A DNA stretch of 58,820 nt, taken from the NCBI GenBank assembly GCA_902789175.1, contig CADANF010000028.1, positions 1 through 58,820 of the forward strand. The letters are read 5' to 3'. Position 1 is the first letter of the stretch. Each line of letters begins with the position of its first letter. Both the position numbers and the translations under genes were made by a program. Below are positions 49,683 to 58,820 of this stretch, one piece after another. Source of the DNA: an uncultured Lachnospiraceae bacterium. Its GTDB lineage: Bacteria > Bacillota > Clostridia > Lachnospirales > Lachnospiraceae. A model generated the notes under the pieces. It saw nothing but the letters and a program-made list of their open reading frames with translations. It was not told where the DNA came from and did no database searches.

Positions 49683-49711
49683 CCCGCAAATTCTGATTTT
49701 GCGGGTTTCTC
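49683..49711 (+). terminator. Weak terminator or attenuator between clpP and clpX
   Basis: CCCGCAAA (49683-49690) pairs with TTTGCGGG (49698-49705), followed by TTTCTC. The T-run is interrupted, so partial read-through into clpX is likely. Confidence 0.55.
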
Positions 49712-49736
49712 TATATAAAGAAGACGAGGGTTTATT

Positions 49737-51089
49737 ATGGCAGAACATACACAGGAAAAGGGCAAACAGTTAAAATGCTCTTTCTGCGGTAGAGCACAGG
49801 ATGAGGTTCATAAACTTATTCAGGGACCAAATGTATATATTTGTGATGAATGTATCCGACTCTGTGCAGATATTGTTGATCAGGAATTATCAAGGGAAGA
49901 ACTTGAGACAGAGATCAATCTTCTTAAACCAAAGGAGATAAAGGAATTTCTGGATGAATATGTTATAGGACAGGATGAAGCAAAGAAAGTACTTTCAGTT
50001 GCTGTTTATAACCATTATAAGAGAATACTTGCAAACAGAACACTTGATGATGTAGAGCTTCAGAAGAGTAATATCATAATGGCAGGACCAACAGGTTCAG
50101 GTAAGACTTATCTTGCACAGACACTTGCCAAGCTTCTCAATGTACCATTTGCTATTGCAGATGCTACAACTCTTACAGAAGCTGGTTATGTTGGTGAAGA
50201 TGTAGAAAACATCCTTCTTAAGCTTCTTCAGGCTGCGGATTTTGATGTAGAACGCGCTGAAAAAGGTATCATTTACATTGATGAGATAGATAAGATCACA
50301 AAGAAATCAGAAAATGTATCTATTACAAGAGATGTTTCTGGCGAAGGTGTACAGCAGGCACTCCTTAAGATCATTGAAGGTACTATTGCATCTGTACCTC
50401 CTCAGGGAGGACGTAAGCATCCGCAGCAGGAATTCATTCCAATGGATACAACTAACATACTGTTTATCTGTGGTGGTGCATTTGAAGGACTTGATAAGAT
50501 CATCGAAAACCGCGTTGGTAAAAAATCTATCGGATTTAATGCTGACATCGAAGATAAGAAGATCGGTGATAATCAGGGCGAAGTATTAAAACATATAGAG
50601 CCACAGGATTTCGTTAAATTTGGTATCATACCTGAATTTGTTGGACGTGTACCTGTTGTTGTTACACTTGACCAGCTTGATGAGAATACACTTGTTAATA
50701 TTCTTACAAAGCCAAAGAATTCAATTGTTAAGCAGTATGAAAAGATGCTTGACCTTGATGGTGTTAAGCTTAAATTTACAGATGATGCACTAAAAGCTGT
50801 GGCACACCTTGCGACTGTCAGAAATACAGGAGCCAGAGGACTTCGTGCTATCATGGAAAAGACAATGCTTAATATCATGTATGAGATTCCATCTGACGAA
50901 ACTATTGATAGTTGCCTTGTAACAGAGGATACAGTATTAAATGGTTCTGATCCTGAGGTGACACGTTTTGATGAGGAGCCACAGGAGACTTCAAAGAAGC
51001 AGAAGACAAAGAAGGCAAAAAAAATGATGTCTGATGCTGCTGAAACTGATGAAACCGATGAAACCGATGAAGAGGGCGTAACAGCGTAA
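49737..51089 (+). CDS. clpX: Clp protease ATP-binding subunit ClpX
   Basis: 450-residue AAA+ unfoldase. Zinc domain (CSFC 14-17, CDEC 36-39), Walker A GPTGSGKT (117-124), pore GYVG (150-153), Walker B IYIDEID, RKH loop (GGRKHPQQ, 226-228 are RKH), IGF (265-267), and an extra Lys-rich then acidic tail ([14 protein letters not shown], then TDETDE repeats). Compared with the paralogue at 17.4 kb this is the canonical copy. Its last base is the first base of the next start codon (TAATG). Confidence 0.97.
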   Translation: MAEHTQEKGKQLKCSFCGRAQDEVHKLIQGPNVYICDECIRLCADIVDQELSREELETEINLLKPKEIKEFLDEYVIGQDEAKKVLSVAVYNHYKRILANRTLDDVELQKSNIIMAGPTGSGKTYLAQTLAKLLNVPFAIADATTLTEAGYVGEDVENILLKLLQAADFDVERAEKGIIYIDEIDKITKKSENVSITRDVSGEGVQQALLKIIEGTIASVPPQGGRKHPQQEFIPMDTTNILFICGGAFEGLDKIIENRVGKKSIGFNADIEDKKIGDNQGEVLKHIEPQDFVKFGIIPEFVGRVPVVVTLDQLDENTLVNILTKPKNSIVKQYEKMLDLDGVKLKFTDDALKAVAHLATVRNTGARGLRAIMEKTMLNIMYEIPSDETIDSCLVTEDTVLNGSDPEVTRFDEEPQETSKKQKTKKAKKMMSDAAETDETDETDEEGVTA

Positions 51090-51670
51090 TGATTATAAAG
51101 AATTCTGAATTAGAAACAGTATGTGGCATCACAAGTAAATTTCCGGTTCATGATGAGGTTGAGATAGCATTTGCGGGAAAATCCAATGTTGGTAAATCAT
51201 CTCTTATCAATGGGCTTATGAATAGAAAGAATCTGGCAAGAACATCAGCTCAGCCAGGTAAGACTCAGACTGTTAATTTTTATAAGATAAATAATGAATT
51301 CTATTTTGTGGATCTTCCAGGTTATGGATATGCAAAGGTATCTGAGGAGGAGAAAGTTAAATGGGGAAGGATGATAGAGAATTATCTTAGTTCATCTGAG
51401 ACTCTTAAACAGGTTTTCCTTCTTATCGATATCAGGCATGAGCCTGGAGAAAATGATGTTCTTATGTACGACTGGATTAAATCTAACGGTTTTGAGCCGG
51501 TCATAATTGCTACAAAGCTTGATAAGATAAAGAGAAGTCAGATTCAGAAGTGTATATCTGTCATCAAAAAAAAGTTGAAGCTTTCAGCTGAGAGTATCAT
51601 AATTCCTTATTCTGCAGTAACAAAGCAGGGCAGGGATGAGATCCTTAATCTTATTGAAAAAACATTATAA
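51089..51670 (+). CDS. engB: Ribosome biogenesis GTPase YsxC/EngB
   Basis: 193-residue small GTPase for large-subunit assembly: G1 FAGKSNVGKSSLIN, G2 region ARTSAQPGKTQTVNFY, G3 VDLPGYGYAKV, G4 IATKLDK, G5-like IPYSAVT. Start ATG overlaps the clpX stop by one base, so the two are translationally coupled. Ribosome site is inside the clpX tail. Confidence 0.96.
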   Translation: MIIKNSELETVCGITSKFPVHDEVEIAFAGKSNVGKSSLINGLMNRKNLARTSAQPGKTQTVNFYKINNEFYFVDLPGYGYAKVSEEEKVKWGRMIENYLSSSETLKQVFLLIDIRHEPGENDVLMYDWIKSNGFEPVIIATKLDKIKRSQIQKCISVIKKKLKLSAESIIIPYSAVTKQGRDEILNLIEKTL

Positions 51671-51678
51671 TGTGTAAT

Positions 51679-51718
51679 AAAAAAACTACTTCTGAAATTA
51701 ATCAGCAGTAGTTTTTTT
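51679..51718. terminator. Bidirectional terminator between engB and the DUF4364 gene
   Basis: ACTACTTCTGA and TCAGCAGTAGT form the stem, with A-runs left and seven T right, so it works in both directions. On the minus strand the last codons of the DUF4364 gene form one arm. Confidence 0.8.
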
Positions 51719-52279
51719 GTTTTCATAATTGATGCTGTCATCATGGTTATTATCAGCACATAATTTCTGAGTGATAAAGGCATAAATACTTGAACTTGCG
51801 CCTCTCCAATTGTCACAGGCTTTTTTTGCTGTCTGTTCATCTAAAACAGCAATCTTTACATTGAATAAGGTATCTTTATTTTCTTTGACAAAGCCTTCTA
51901 CAATGTATTCTCCCGGGATTGAACTTGGATAGTAATCTGCATAAGTCTGAGACTCATATTTAAGCTTGATCTTTTCTGTTTTAAAATAATCCAGCACGTC
52001 TTTTTTGATAAGATCTGGAATCCTGTTTTCGAAGAAAAGAAGTGCTTCCTCGCCGGTGTTGGTTATCTTATAATGAGGTATATTTCTTATCGTATCAACG
52101 GAAATAAATTCTTTTGCAAGTAATTCATCTAACGTATCATAAACAGTGATATAATCAGTATATTTCCTTTCTACAATGAAATTAGCAATCTGATCATTTG
52201 TAAGCATATATTCATTTACGCGATCGAGCATATATAGAATTATCAATTTATATAAAAAGTTGCTTTTATTGTTTTCCAT
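51698..52279 (-). CDS. DUF4364 family protein
   Basis: 193 residues. The N-terminal half looks like a winged helix (LYKLIILYMLDRVNEYMLTNDQIANFIVERKYTDYITVYDTLDELLAKEFI; YKITNTGEEALLFFENRI), the rest is an alpha/beta region (VEGFVKENKDTLFNVKIAVLDEQTAKKACDNWR). This family is common in Lachnospiraceae and of unknown function, possibly a transcription regulator by its fold. Start ATG at 52279 has GGAGG close by (4 bases); a longer frame to 52321 lacks a site. Its 3' end runs into the shared terminator. Divergent from rho. Confidence 0.8.
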   Translation of the reverse strand: MENNKSNFLYKLIILYMLDRVNEYMLTNDQIANFIVERKYTDYITVYDTLDELLAKEFISVDTIRNIPHYKITNTGEEALLFFENRIPDLIKKDVLDYFKTEKIKLKYESQTYADYYPSSIPGEYIVEGFVKENKDTLFNVKIAVLDEQTAKKACDNWRGASSSIYAFITQKLCADNNHDDSINYENKKTTAD

Positions 52280-52354
52280 GAGGCCTCCAATCCAAAAATA
52301 CCATGAAATAGAATAAAACAAAATGTGAAAAAAATCAATAAATGCGATATTTTT

Positions 52355-52383
52355 TTGACAAGAAAAAAATTTGATGATATAGT
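52355..52383 (+). promoter_or_regulatory. Promoter of rho
   Basis: TTGACA (52355-52360) and TATAGT (52378-52383) are 17 bases apart, giving an AT-rich leader of about 90 bases. Confidence 0.75.
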
Positions 52384-52477
52384 AAGACTATCTAAGAAAA
52401 ATGAAAAAGATTTCGATTCTATTTATTCAAATATTTTTTCCAAAAGATAAACAAGTAAAATCATTAAAGGAGTGTTT

Positions 52478-54346
52478 ATGGATTATAGCAAGCTTAAAAT
52501 AGCTGAGCTTAGAGTAATCGCTAAGGAAAAAGGATTAAGAAATATCACAGGAACAAAGAAAAAAGAGCTTGTCGAATTATTAACAAATGTAGACAAGATG
52601 CTTAATAGGGATGTTCAGTCTGCTCCTTCACCGGTTACTAATTTAAGTGAAAATACTAAAGAGGCAGAGGGACCTCGTAAAAGAGGAAGAAAGCCTAAGA
52701 ATCAGTCTGTTGAAACAGTAAATACAGTGCCAGCTGCATCAGTGGAATCTACAGCTGCAGAAGTTCAGCCTGTTAAGAGAAAAAGAGGAAGACCACGTAA
52801 AAATCCATTACCTGAGACAAGTGGTAATGTTGAGGTTAAGAAAGAACGTGAAGAGGCGGTAGTTAAGGAACAGCCGGAAAGAGCTGAACGTGAAGAAAAA
52901 ACTGACAGAATTGACAGAACAGAAAGAACAGACAGAAGCGAAGGAAGATTTGATCAGGCAAGAAATAACCATTCAAATGGACATGATATTCAGGTAAGAA
53001 AACAGCAGCCTCCAATGAAACAGGGACAGAAGCTTCCTCAGAGACAGCAGTCTGGTAAAACACAGCTTTCAGTAAGACAAAGTAATCAGCCGTTAGTTAA
53101 GACTAAGACACAGACACCTGCAGTTCAGGATAATAATACTCAGCTGGTTGATACTGGGGCAGAAGAAGTTAAGCTTAAGGTTTTTGATGGTCAGGAATAC
53201 AATCCTGCATTAATGTCAGATGAGAGAGCTTATGGTATCTTAGAGGTTATGCCTGATGGATACGGCTTTCTTAGATGCGATAATTATATGCCTGGTGACA
53301 GAGACATTTATATGGCGCCAGGGCTTATAAGAAAATTTGGGCTTAAGACTGGTGATATGGTCCGTGGTCCTGTCAAGATGAAGTCAGGAAACAATGAGAA
53401 ATTTGGTGCTCTTCTTTATATTGAATCTGTAAATGGAATGTTCCCTTCACAGATAGGTACAAGAAAGAATTTTGAAGAACTTACACCAATTTTCCCAAAT
53501 GAAAGAATCAAGCTTGATTATGATAATGCGCCAGCATCTCTTCGTATGGTAGATTTCTTCTCACCAATAGGTAAGGGACAGAGAGGTATGATCGTATCTC
53601 CTCCTAAAGCTGGTAAGACAACGCTTTTAAAGCAGATCGCAAAGAGGATAAGTGTTGCATATCCAGATACAAATCTTTTAGTTCTTCTTATCGATGAAAG
53701 ACCAGAAGAAGTAACAGATATCAAGGAATCGATTGAAGGACCAAACGTAGAAGTTATCTATTCTACATTTGATGAGCTGCCAGAACATCATAAGAGAGTA
53801 TCTGAGATGGTTATCGAGAGGGCCAAGAGACTGGTTGAAAGTTCAAAGGATGTAGTTATCCTTATTGATAGTATCACACGTCTTTCACGTGCATATAACT
53901 TAACGGTTCCGCCAAGTGGACGTACTCTTTCTGGTGGTCTTGATCCTGCTGCTCTTCATATGCCAAAGCGCTTCTTTGGTGCAGCAAGAAATATGCGTGA
54001 AGGCGGAAGCCTTACAATCCTTGCTACAGCTCTTATCGAGACTGGAAGCCGTATGGATGATGTTGTATTTGAAGAATTCAAGGGTACAGGTAATATGGAA
54101 TTAGTTCTTGATAGAGAACTTTCTAATAAGAGAGTATTCCCTGCCATAGATATCGTTAAGTCAGGTACAAGAAAAGATGATCTTTTACTTGATTATGATG
54201 AGCAGGAAGCTCTTAACCTTATACATCAGCAGTTAGGTGGGCCTAAGAGTGATGATATCACTGAAGAGATCATTAAATTATTTGGTAAGACAAAGAATAA
54301 TAAAGAATTCATTTATTATGTAACAAAGCTTTTAGGTAAGAGATAA
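52478..54346 (+). CDS. rho: Transcription termination factor Rho with large disordered insert
   Basis: 622 residues, about 200 longer than E. coli Rho. Residues 1-43 are the Rho_N/SAP-like domain ([31 protein letters not shown]). Residues about 44-236 are an insert rich in Lys/Arg/Glu/Gln with two AT-hook-like words (KRGRKPKN and [11 protein letters not shown]) and an ERTDRSEGR stretch. The RNA-binding cold-shock domain follows ([22 protein letters not shown]), then the ATPase ([61 protein letters not shown]-type block). ATG 52478 lies 5 bases after AAAGGAG; GTG 52472 is too close to it. Upstream promoter present. Confidence 0.95.
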   Translation: MDYSKLKIAELRVIAKEKGLRNITGTKKKELVELLTNVDKMLNRDVQSAPSPVTNLSENTKEAEGPRKRGRKPKNQSVETVNTVPAASVESTAAEVQPVKRKRGRPRKNPLPETSGNVEVKKEREEAVVKEQPERAEREEKTDRIDRTERTDRSEGRFDQARNNHSNGHDIQVRKQQPPMKQGQKLPQRQQSGKTQLSVRQSNQPLVKTKTQTPAVQDNNTQLVDTGAEEVKLKVFDGQEYNPALMSDERAYGILEVMPDGYGFLRCDNYMPGDRDIYMAPGLIRKFGLKTGDMVRGPVKMKSGNNEKFGALLYIESVNGMFPSQIGTRKNFEELTPIFPNERIKLDYDNAPASLRMVDFFSPIGKGQRGMIVSPPKAGKTTLLKQIAKRISVAYPDTNLLVLLIDERPEEVTDIKESIEGPNVEVIYSTFDELPEHHKRVSEMVIERAKRLVESSKDVVILIDSITRLSRAYNLTVPPSGRTLSGGLDPAALHMPKRFFGAARNMREGGSLTILATALIETGSRMDDVVFEEFKGTGNMELVLDRELSNKRVFPAIDIVKSGTRKDDLLLDYDEQEALNLIHQQLGGPKSDDITEEIIKLFGKTKNNKEFIYYVTKLLGKR

Positions 54347-54354
54347 AAATCTGC

Positions 54355-54383
54355 TTGCACTTATATAAATGCTATGCTAAAAT
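54355..54383 (+). promoter_or_regulatory. Promoter of rpmE
   Basis: TTGCAC (54355-54360) and TAAAAT (54378-54383) are 17 bases apart, just after the rho stop codon. Confidence 0.65.
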
Positions 54384-54387
54384 CTTT

Positions 54388-54448
54388 AACGTTACTGGTA
54401 TGAGATCGAGATATACAGACTCGCTGTATATGGTGTCTTATATACGTT
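54388..54448 (+). promoter_or_regulatory. Structured leader of rpmE, possibly L31-type
   Basis: AACGT (54388-54392) pairs with ACGTT (54444-54448), and inside it ATATACAG (54411 on) pairs with CTGTATAT around ACTCG. Together they form a long stem-loop beginning at the expected transcript start. Firmicutes rpmE genes often carry an autoregulatory L31 leader; the assignment here is by position and shape only. Confidence 0.6.
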
Positions 54449-54467
54449 ATTTAAAGGAGAATCAATT

Positions 54468-54668
54468 ATGAAGTCAGGAATTCATCCAGAGTACTTTGAG
54501 ACAAAGGTAGTTTGCAACTGCGGTAATGAGTTCGTTACAGGTTCAACAAAGAAAGAAATCCATGTAGAAATCTGTTCTAAGTGCCATTCTTTCTACACAG
54601 GCCAGCAGAAGGCTGCTAAGGCTCGTGGACGTATCGAGCAGTTCAACAAGAAATACGGAACACAGTAG
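54468..54668 (+). CDS. rpmE: Ribosomal protein L31, zinc-binding form
   Basis: 66 residues: [45 protein letters not shown]. The CNCG and CSKC pairs form the zinc site, so this is the Zn-containing (C+) paralogue used when zinc is sufficient. Ribosome site AAAGGAGA. Followed by a terminator. Confidence 0.97.
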   Translation: MKSGIHPEYFETKVVCNCGNEFVTGSTKKEIHVEICSKCHSFYTGQQKAAKARGRIEQFNKKYGTQ

Positions 54669-54680
54669 TAAGTATTTGAA

Positions 54681-54716
54681 AAAACAGGTTGGGGCTTATC
54701 TCGACCTGTTTTTCTT
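54681..54716 (+). terminator. Intrinsic terminator after rpmE
   Basis: AAACAGGT and ACCTGTTT (54682-54689 with 54704-54711) form the stem, followed by TTTTC and a further T-rich tail. Confidence 0.8.
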
Positions 54717-54720
54717 TTAT

Positions 54721-54739
54721 GTAGGCAACGAGCCAAGGT
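54721..54739 (+). repeat. Partial copy of the 94-bp palindromic repeat
   Basis: GTAGGCAACGAGCCAAGGT is identical over 19 bases to the start of the tandem units at 27378 and 27472. What follows (CGGATATAAATCGCCGGGGG) is unrelated, so it is a truncated or ancestral copy of a dispersed element. Confidence 0.75.
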
Positions 54740-54766
54740 CGGATATAAATCGCCGGGGGTAAAATA

Positions 54767-55747
54767 ATGAAGAAGATCAGTATCGGTGGTCAGGCGGTAT
54801 TAGAAGGCATAATGATGAAGGGAAAAGATAGTTATGCCCTTTCCATAAGAAAGCCTGATGGTGAGATAGAAGTAGAAGTAACAGATTATGTATCATTTAA
54901 TGAAAGGTGCCATACAACTAAAATCCCTATTGTAAGAGGTGTTATAGCTTTTGTAGAGTCTCTTTATATTGGACTGGGAACGCTTATGAGATCTTCGGAA
55001 TTTATGGAAGATGAAGAGGAAAAGAATAAAAAATCCAGCACCAAAGTAGAAAATGACTTAAAGAAAGAAAATGACCCGAAAAAATCAGAGAAAAAAGAAA
55101 AGGACGATGGAGATAAGGCTTATATAATAGGAACACTTGTACTTTCGCTTATCTTTGCTATTGGTCTTTTCATGCTTCTGCCTGCTTTTATTTCAAATCT
55201 TTTATATAAAGTAACAGATAGACACTGGATAGTTAATTTAGCAGAAGGATTAATACGTATGGGAATATTCCTTTTATATGTATTAGTCATCTCAAAGATG
55301 CCGGATATTAAAAGAACATTTATGTATCATGGAGCAGAACATAAGGCTATAAATTGTATGGAGGCCGGGGATGATCTCACTCCTGAAAATGTCTTAAAGC
55401 ATACGAGATTTCACAGAAGATGTGGAACAAGTTTTTTATTTATAGTAATGTTTGTAAGCATCATAGTATTCATGTTTGTAAAGACTGACGTAATCTGGCT
55501 CAGACTCCTTTCAAGGATACTGCTTATTCCTGTGATTGGTGGAATTTCCTATGAATTCATCAGATATGCAGGCGCCCGAGATAATGTTGTTTCAAGAATC
55601 TTAAGCGCGCCAGGTCTTTGGATCCAGAGACTTACCACAAAAGAACCGGACCTTGAAATGGCTGAAGTTGCAATAAAGTCAGTTGAGGCGGTTATTGACT
55701 GGAGAGAATATGTAAGATGCGTCCGTGAGGATTCATTTGAAGACTAA
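54767..55747 (+). CDS. DUF1385 family membrane protein (YqhQ-like)
   Basis: 326 residues. N-terminal domain GGQAVLEGIMMKGKDSYALSIRKPDGEIEVEV; then a charged Lys/Glu linker; membrane spans (AYIIGTLVLSLIFAIGLFMLLPAFI; LIRMGIFLLYVLVIS; TSFLFIVMFVSIIVFMFV; LLSRILLIPVIGGISYEFI); and MYHGAEHKAINCMEAGDDLTPENVLKHTRFHRRCGTSF, the family core with conserved His and Cys. The place between rpmE and prmC-prfA is the usual one in Firmicutes. Function is not settled. Confidence 0.88.
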   Translation: MKKISIGGQAVLEGIMMKGKDSYALSIRKPDGEIEVEVTDYVSFNERCHTTKIPIVRGVIAFVESLYIGLGTLMRSSEFMEDEEEKNKKSSTKVENDLKKENDPKKSEKKEKDDGDKAYIIGTLVLSLIFAIGLFMLLPAFISNLLYKVTDRHWIVNLAEGLIRMGIFLLYVLVISKMPDIKRTFMYHGAEHKAINCMEAGDDLTPENVLKHTRFHRRCGTSFLFIVMFVSIIVFMFVKTDVIWLRLLSRILLIPVIGGISYEFIRYAGARDNVVSRILSAPGLWIQRLTTKEPDLEMAEVAIKSVEAVIDWREYVRCVREDSFED

Positions 55748-55772
55748 AGTTATTCTTAAAGAGGACTTATAA

Positions 55773-56630
55773 ATGACATTCAGAGAGAAGTTAATAAAAG
55801 CAACAAATGAATTGAATGAGGCGGGAATTGACGCCCCTGGATATGAGGCAAAAGTATTAATGGAATATGTGACTAAAATGTCATCAACAGAACTGATCCT
55901 TAATGCCAGGGATGAGTTTCCATCTGAACTTGAAGAACGATATGATTCATTGATAGAAAAAAGAAAAGAGAAATATCCGCTTCAATATATTACAAATGAA
56001 GCTCCGTTTATGGATTATATTTTTACTGCCAGGGAAAATGTACTTATACCAAGGTTTGATACGGAGATCCTTGTAATAGAGGCATTAAAGAAAGCGAAAG
56101 AAAAGGGTAAGAAGCTTAAAGTCCTTGATATGTGCTGTGGCAGCGGATGTATCGGGATAAGTTATTATCTTGAGAGGAAAAAAGAAGATTTTAAAGACGA
56201 GGTTACGCTGGTAGATATTTCAGATCATGCCATAGCGCTTTCGAATGAAAATAAGGAAAAACTTAATGCCGACGTGAATATTATAAAATCAGATTTATTC
56301 ACAGAACTGGAATATGAAAAGTTTGATCTTATTTTATCTAATCCGCCATATATAAGGACGGCGGACATAGAAGAGCTTATGGAAGAAGTAAAGGATCATG
56401 AGCCTCATCTTGCACTTGACGGAACTGAAAATGGGCTGTATTTTTATAAAAGAATAATTGAGGGCTTAAAGGAGCATTTGAATGATAATGGTAGTGTCAT
56501 ATTCGAGATCGGCTGCAATCAGTATGAAGCAGTTAAAGGACTTCTTGTAGAGGCTGCATTTAAATCTGAAAAAGTAAAAATTGTAAGAGACCTGGCGGGT
56601 CTTGATAGAGTGATAATAGCAGATAGATAA
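55773..56630 (+). CDS. prmC: Release factor glutamine methyltransferase
   Basis: 285-residue SAM-dependent enzyme that methylates the Gln of the GGQ motif in RF1/RF2. Helical N-domain, then [36 protein letters not shown] loop [13 protein letters not shown], and catalytic [13 protein letters not shown]. Length normal. Directly followed by its substrate gene prfA (13-base gap). Confidence 0.95.
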   Translation: MTFREKLIKATNELNEAGIDAPGYEAKVLMEYVTKMSSTELILNARDEFPSELEERYDSLIEKRKEKYPLQYITNEAPFMDYIFTARENVLIPRFDTEILVIEALKKAKEKGKKLKVLDMCCGSGCIGISYYLERKKEDFKDEVTLVDISDHAIALSNENKEKLNADVNIIKSDLFTELEYEKFDLILSNPPYIRTADIEELMEEVKDHEPHLALDGTENGLYFYKRIIEGLKEHLNDNGSVIFEIGCNQYEAVKGLLVEAAFKSEKVKIVRDLAGLDRVIIADR

Positions 56631-56643
56631 AGGAGTTTTTATA

Positions 56644-57720
56644 ATGTTTGATAAGTTAGAAGATCTTGTAAAAAAATTAGAAGAAATAATGGAACAGCTT
56701 TCTCAGCCTGATGTTGTTAATGATCAGCAGAAATTTAGAGAACTTATGAAGGAGCAGAGCAATCTTACTCCTATCGTTGAAAAATATAACGAATATAAGG
56801 CGGCAAAGCAGGCAGAAGAAGACAGCCTTATGATCATCGATGAAGAGTCTGATGAAGAGATGAAGGAAATGGCTCGTGAAGAGCTGGCTGAAGCTAAGAA
56901 GAACATTGAAAAGTGTGAGCAGGAGCTTAAGATACTTCTTCTTCCAAAGGATATCAATGATGATAAGAACGTAGTAGTAGAAATAAGAGCTGGCGCAGGT
57001 GGTGACGAGGCAGCGCTTTTTGCTGGTGAGCTTTTCCGTATGTATCAGAAGTATGCAGACAGCAATAGATGGAAAACAGAGATTGAATCATCAGATGAAA
57101 CAGGTCTTGGTGGATTTAAGGAAGTTGCATTTACTATCAGTGGTAAGGGAGCTTATGCTAAGCTTAAGTATGAAAGTGGTGTACATCGTGTACAGCGTGT
57201 ACCTGAGACAGAATCAGGCGGACGTATCCACACATCAACTGCAACAGTTGCGATAATGCCTGAAGCTGAAGAAGTAGACGTAAAGATTGATGAGAAAGAT
57301 ATCCGTATCGATGTAATGCGTGCATCAGGAAATGGTGGTCAGTGCGTAAATACAACTGACTCTGCTGTACGTCTTACACATATCCCTACAGGCATTGTTA
57401 TCTACTCACAGACGGAGAAGTCTCAGCTTCAGAACAGAGCTAAGGCTTTCAATCTCCTTCGTACAAAACTCTATGATATCGAGCTTCAGAAGGCACATGA
57501 TGCAGAGGCAGAAGCAAGACGAAGCCAGATTGGTACTGGTGACAGATCTGAAAAGATCAGAACATACAACTTTCCTCAGGGACGCGTAACAGATCATAGA
57601 ATCAAGCTTACATCATACAGATTACTTGATGTAATGAATGGAGACATAACAGAATTTATCGATGCCCTTACAGCAGCTGACCAGGCGGCAAAGCTTGCTA
57701 AGATGGGGGATCAGGAATAA
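56644..57720 (+). CDS. prfA: Peptide chain release factor 1
   Basis: 358-residue RF1 terminating at UAA/UAG. Helical domain 1, [22 protein letters not shown], the codon-recognition tripeptide region [14 protein letters not shown] (PxT type of RF1), and the catalytic [22 protein letters not shown] with the GGQ methylated by PrmC. The residue after GGQ is Cys where many have Hx or N; the rest is standard. Followed by a strong terminator. Confidence 0.96.
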   Translation: MFDKLEDLVKKLEEIMEQLSQPDVVNDQQKFRELMKEQSNLTPIVEKYNEYKAAKQAEEDSLMIIDEESDEEMKEMAREELAEAKKNIEKCEQELKILLLPKDINDDKNVVVEIRAGAGGDEAALFAGELFRMYQKYADSNRWKTEIESSDETGLGGFKEVAFTISGKGAYAKLKYESGVHRVQRVPETESGGRIHTSTATVAIMPEAEEVDVKIDEKDIRIDVMRASGNGGQCVNTTDSAVRLTHIPTGIVIYSQTEKSQLQNRAKAFNLLRTKLYDIELQKAHDAEAEARRSQIGTGDRSEKIRTYNFPQGRVTDHRIKLTSYRLLDVMNGDITEFIDALTAADQAAKLAKMGDQE

Positions 57721-57737
57721 TCTAAGTTAAATTAATC

Positions 57738-57785
57738 ATCCCTTTAAGTAGAGATTATAAAAAACTACTTAAGGGGATTTTTTTA
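57738..57785 (+). terminator. Intrinsic terminator after prfA
   Basis: ATCCCTTTAAGTAG (57738-57751) pairs with CTACTTAAGGGGAT (57765-57778), one G-T pair, followed by seven T. Confidence 0.9.
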
Positions 57786-57941
57786 TTGCTTAAAATTGGT
57801 TATACTGCTAGATTCAGGATTATTGTTGTGGAATAAAAAATACGATAAGAAACAAATTTTGATAGAAATAAATCTCTGTGATAAGAGGTAAATCGGAGCA
57901 TGAAATGTTAGCCGCGATAAGAGATAATATGGAGGGGGAGT

Positions 57942-58589
57942 ATGGCAGATAAGTGCAATATTTGCGGGAAGAGATCCGGAAATTATAAAGTAAAAGACGG
58001 GGCAATCTGTGGAAAGTGTTATGATAAGTATACTAATGCAGGTTATGAGTTTAAGAAGAAACTTACAATCGAAGAAATAAAGGGAGTTATTACTAAAGAA
58101 GAGGAAAAGGAAGAGCAGCGTGAATTTAAAGAAGAGGATCTATCAGAGGCTAAAGGACGTTTAAAATTATTTGCAGCGGGATTTTTAATCGGGATTGTTG
58201 CATTTATAATCCTTTGGTCAGATTTCCTTACATATGCAACTGCAAAAGAAAGGCGAGTTGTAGATGCAAAGTTAGTAGATGGATATGAAATTGAGGACTA
58301 TAAGGAGAATGAAAAAGGTGAAAAGAAAACCAGTGTATCAGCAAAATATGAATATGAGATAGACGGGAAAAAGTATACAATTCAAATTTCTACAGGAAGC
58401 TATGTGTATATTGCGAGAATAAAGGTCTATAAAAAAGGCAATGGAGAATGGAAATGCTATTTAAAAAATCCTAAGAGACATTTTGCAAGTCTGGGATTTG
58501 TGCTGTTATCTATTATTTGCTGCTGGCTTGGAAAGGATGACCTTAAAAAATATATAACAGTGGTAAAAAGAAAAAAACATAAGGCCTAG
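57942..58589 (+). CDS. Zinc-ribbon membrane protein of unknown function
   Basis: 215 residues: an N-terminal four-Cys ribbon (CNICGKRSGNYKVKDGAICGKC), a charged linker (KEEEKEEQREFKEEDLSEA), a membrane span (LKLFAAGFLIGIVAFIILWSDFLTY), an outer beta-rich region about 85 residues long (VSAKYEYEIDGKKYTIQISTG, DUF3592-like) and a second span (FASLGFVLLSIICCWLG) with a basic tail. No named function. ATG follows GGAGGGGG. It stands alone between prfA and the probable rRNA promoter. Confidence 0.75.
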   Translation: MADKCNICGKRSGNYKVKDGAICGKCYDKYTNAGYEFKKKLTIEEIKGVITKEEEKEEQREFKEEDLSEAKGRLKLFAAGFLIGIVAFIILWSDFLTYATAKERRVVDAKLVDGYEIEDYKENEKGEKKTSVSAKYEYEIDGKKYTIQISTGSYVYIARIKVYKKGNGEWKCYLKNPKRHFASLGFVLLSIICCWLGKDDLKKYITVVKRKKHKA

Positions 58590-58640
58590 ATGGGTTTGCA
58601 AATTAAATTCTAAAATAATGAGAATTTTTCAATTTTTTTG

Positions 58641-58669
58641 TTGACAGAAAGAAGGCAAAGTGGTAATCT
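58641..58669 (+). promoter_or_regulatory. Probable ribosomal RNA operon promoter
   Basis: TTGACA (58641-58646) and TAATCT (58664-58669) are 17 bases apart, preceded by a T/A tract. It is followed by a long noncoding leader with a boxA-like word and a CCGAAAA/TTTTTCGG hairpin, and by no ORF to the window end. The 16S gene would lie beyond the edge. Confidence 0.65.
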
Positions 58670-58723
58670 ATAAAAGCTGTCGCTGATGACAACAAATGAG
58701 TCAAAACAAGCGACGATGAATAA

Positions 58724-58738
58724 CGATCTTTAACAATT
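58724..58738 (+). promoter_or_regulatory. boxA-like antitermination site
   Basis: CGATCTTTAACAATT resembles the rRNA-leader boxA (TGCTCTTTAACA core) with about one mismatch in the core. boxA binds NusB/S10 and protects rRNA transcripts from Rho. This supports an rRNA operon starting to the right of the window. Confidence 0.6.
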
Positions 58739-58820
58739 TAATAACATGACAACCCCGAAAATTCTTTTAATAAGTTTTTTCGGAATCGTAAATAAGATTT
58801 CTTATTTAGAACGAATCCAA

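Overview
The window reads as a piece of a low-GC Gram-positive chromosome, most likely a Lachnospiraceae anaerobe of the Butyrivibrio/Pseudobutyrivibrio type. The grounds are a complete butyrate operon in the order thl-crt-hbd-bcd-etfB-etfA, families common in that group (a Lys/Ala-rich DUF6465-like protein, DUF4364, DUF1385/YqhQ, C_GCAxxG_C_C), strong AGGAGG ribosome sites, and Firmicutes-type gene neighbourhoods (tig-clpP-clpX-engB, infC-rpmI-rplT, rho-rpmE-yqhQ-prmC-prfA). Species assignment is inference.

Layout. 0-7.7 kb is an accessory stretch: a macrodomain/SirTM ADP-ribosylation pair, then a LysR- and TetR-flanked set of redox genes, several of them visibly broken. 7.7-9.3 kb holds a Nudix hydrolase, a GNAT acetyltransferase and a small Cys-motif protein. 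9.4-12.1 kb is an ECF sigma factor with a membrane-anchored beta-propeller partner. 12.2-16.6 kb is a lipid-related operon (GPH/MFS_2 transporter, glycerophosphodiesterase, lysophospholipase-like hydrolase) followed by a C39-like protein lacking its catalytic Cys. 16.8-21.2 kb has the Lys/Ala-rich protein, a ClpX paralogue on the minus strand, a second glycerophosphodiesterase, a small membrane protein and a polysaccharide deacetylase. 21.2-25.6 kb is folate synthesis, ending in an unusual FolB-FolK-prephenate dehydratase fusion. 25.6-27.0 kb is infC-rpmI-rplT with an attenuator leader and an apparent AUA start. 27.2-32.4 kb contains tRNA-Leu, a palindromic tandem repeat, an O-antigen-ligase-like protein, tyrS, a small HTH regulator, thyA-folA and a palindromic insertion-like element.

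32.5-40.1 kb is the least explained region. It carries an UPF0145/zinc-ribbon protein, a TPR protein with a long acidic tail, a 947-residue coiled-coil protein ending in an AAA+-like domain without its ATPase residues, and an MreB-like actin. I read it as a possible cytoskeletal or scaffold module and the best candidate for an undescribed system.

40.2-46.3 kb is the butyrate operon, converting two acetyl-CoA to butyryl-CoA with a probably electron-bifurcating Bcd/Etf complex; no terminal butyrate-forming enzyme is in the window. 46.4-47.6 kb is mtnN-luxS (S-adenosylhomocysteine recycling and AI-2). 47.7-57.7 kb is housekeeping: protein quality control, ribosome assembly GTPase, Rho, L31 and release factor 1 with its methylase. 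The right edge contains a strong promoter and a boxA-like antitermination site, so a ribosomal RNA operon probably starts just outside the window.
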